A stretch of DNA of 5,853 nucleotides from Kiritimatiellia bacterium (lineage in GTDB: Bacteria; Verrucomicrobiota; Kiritimatiellia; RFP12; UBA3636). The DNA is taken from positions 1 through 5,853 of the forward strand of contig JAFPUX010000235.1 of NCBI GenBank assembly GCA_017413145.1. The letters are read 5' to 3'. The first letter of the stretch is position 1. Every line of letters starts with the position of its first letter. Shown piece by piece: positions 5,326 through 5,853 of this stretch. The notes under the pieces were generated by a model. It searched no databases. It was not told the DNA's origin and saw only the letters and a program-made list of their open reading frames with translations. The position numbers and the translations under genes are program-made.

Positions 5326-5853
5326 TCAAGGATCCGCGGTCTTTGCGCTCTCTGCGTGGGATTCGGGCTCCGCGGGGCTCGGCGTGTCGGCGGCGTGCGA
5401 CCAGGAGTCGTCGGGGAAGAGGAGGACGAGGACGCGGCAGTCGCCGGCGGGCGGAGGAGCGAACACGGCGGCGGTCCCCGGTTCGAGCGCCAGGCTCAGT
5501 TCCTCCGTTTCGGCGGTGTCGTCTCCCGCGAAGACCGAGGCCTCTGCGGTCAGGCGGAGCAGCGGAGTCCCGTCACGGCAAACGATGGGGCGCACGGAAA
5601 GGCGGACGCCGTTCGTGACCGCGGGCTTCCCGGGTTCGCCGTCGATGTCGAGGAGAGAGACCTCCGCCTTGCAGCCGTCCCCGAAGACCGCACTCGGCAT
5701 TCCCAGGATATGCGCGTTTCCGTCGGAGACGGCGGCGGCTCTGGCGGCGTCGAGCGTCCCGCGGTAGCACGCGACCGCGTGACGGTCCGCTTCGGGGAAG
5801 AGCGCGGGATCCGCCCCGAGCAGCGCGCGGTAATACCAGTCCGTCGCGGATTC
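5326..5853 (-). CDS. C-terminal part of an unrecognised beta-rich protein, start off the window
   Basis: The frame is open from the right edge to a TGA at 5328-5326, giving 175 visible residues; the N-terminus is missing. The first part is helical (ESATDWYYRALLGADP, then an Ala-rich helix). An alternating polar/hydrophobic part follows that suggests beta strands (AEVSLLDIDGE, TNGVRLSVRPIV, LLRLTAEASVF, LSLALEPGTAAVFA, CRVLVLLFPD). The strand pattern and the Gly-Thr turn faintly recall the C-terminal region of secretin-like proteins, but I cannot support that assignment. An internal ATG at 5700 is not taken as the start because the frame upstream has the same coding character. The end (SHAESAKTADP) comes from 9-nt repeats. 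The gene ends 73 nt before the 914-residue protein gene on the same strand. Confidence 0.75.
   Translation of the reverse strand, partial: ESATDWYYRALLGADPALFPEADRHAVACYRGTLDAARAAAVSDGNAHILGMPSAVFGDGCKAEVSLLDIDGEPGKPAVTNGVRLSVRPIVCRDGTPLLRLTAEASVFAGDDTAETEELSLALEPGTAAVFAPPPAGDCRVLVLLFPDDSWSHAADTPSPAEPESHAESAKTADP
5332..5358 (-). repeat. Three 9-nt units encoding the tail of the partial upstream gene
   Basis: On the minus strand the units are CACGCAGAG, AGCGCAAAG and ACCGCGGAT, read in frame as HAE-SAK-TAD just before the last Pro and the stop. They match the three units at 2573-2547 in the next gene at 22 of 27 positions and in the same frame. The surrounding protein sequences are otherwise unrelated. 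Confidence 0.7.

Noticed and set aside
3873..5767. Two overlapping plus-strand open frames (3873-5618 and 4247-5767)
   Set aside because: Both are antisense to the 914-residue gene and cross its start and the spacer; the composition is typical of antisense frames in GC-rich DNA.

Overview
This is a GC-rich bacterial window. Every convincing gene lies on the minus strand, so the natural reading direction is from the right edge to the left edge. The gene style suggests a diderm bacterium, perhaps of the Planctomycetes-Verrucomicrobia-Lentisphaerae-Kiritimatiellota group: secreted hypothetical proteins, no Shine-Dalgarno sequence before the main starts, and many short-period repeats at gene boundaries. 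No rRNA or universal marker gene is present, so this placement is a weak inference.

Layout in transcription order: (1) the 3' part of an unrecognised beta-rich protein (5853-5326, start off the window); (2) a 73-nt AT-richer gap with two DnaA-box-like TTGTCCACA words; (3) a 914-residue secreted protein of unknown family starting with GTG (5252-2508); (4) a repeat-packed 398-nt intergenic region (2507-2110); (5) a 311-residue exported parvulin/SurA-type protein (2109-1174) that has lost both conserved parvulin histidines; (6) a 37-nt gap and a 260-residue secreted protein of unknown family (1136-354); (7) a 266-nt intergenic region with a second copy of the repeat and a plausible promoter; (8) the first 29 codons of another exported protein (87-1). 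All four proteins whose N-terminus is visible begin with a signal peptide, so this looks like a cluster for envelope or secreted proteins. The parvulin-like protein may act as a folding helper for the others.

The unusual feature is how the gene ends are built. A 127-bp repeat with a large internal palindrome occurs twice, 2154 bp apart, with 3 differences. In both copies it overlaps the 3' end of the upstream gene and supplies the same last residues (AEEKQ) and the TGA stop. Two proteins end in tails encoded by a 9-nt repeat (HAE-SAE-NAE and HAE-SAK-TAD). Two signal peptides begin with a 9-nt repeat giving PRL/PRI-type tripeptides. The spacers hold further short-period tracts and a 160-nt imperfect inverted repeat. 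Repeat families therefore sit on start and stop codons as well as in the spacers. I see no tRNA, rRNA, CRISPR array, transposase or standard Rho-independent terminator.
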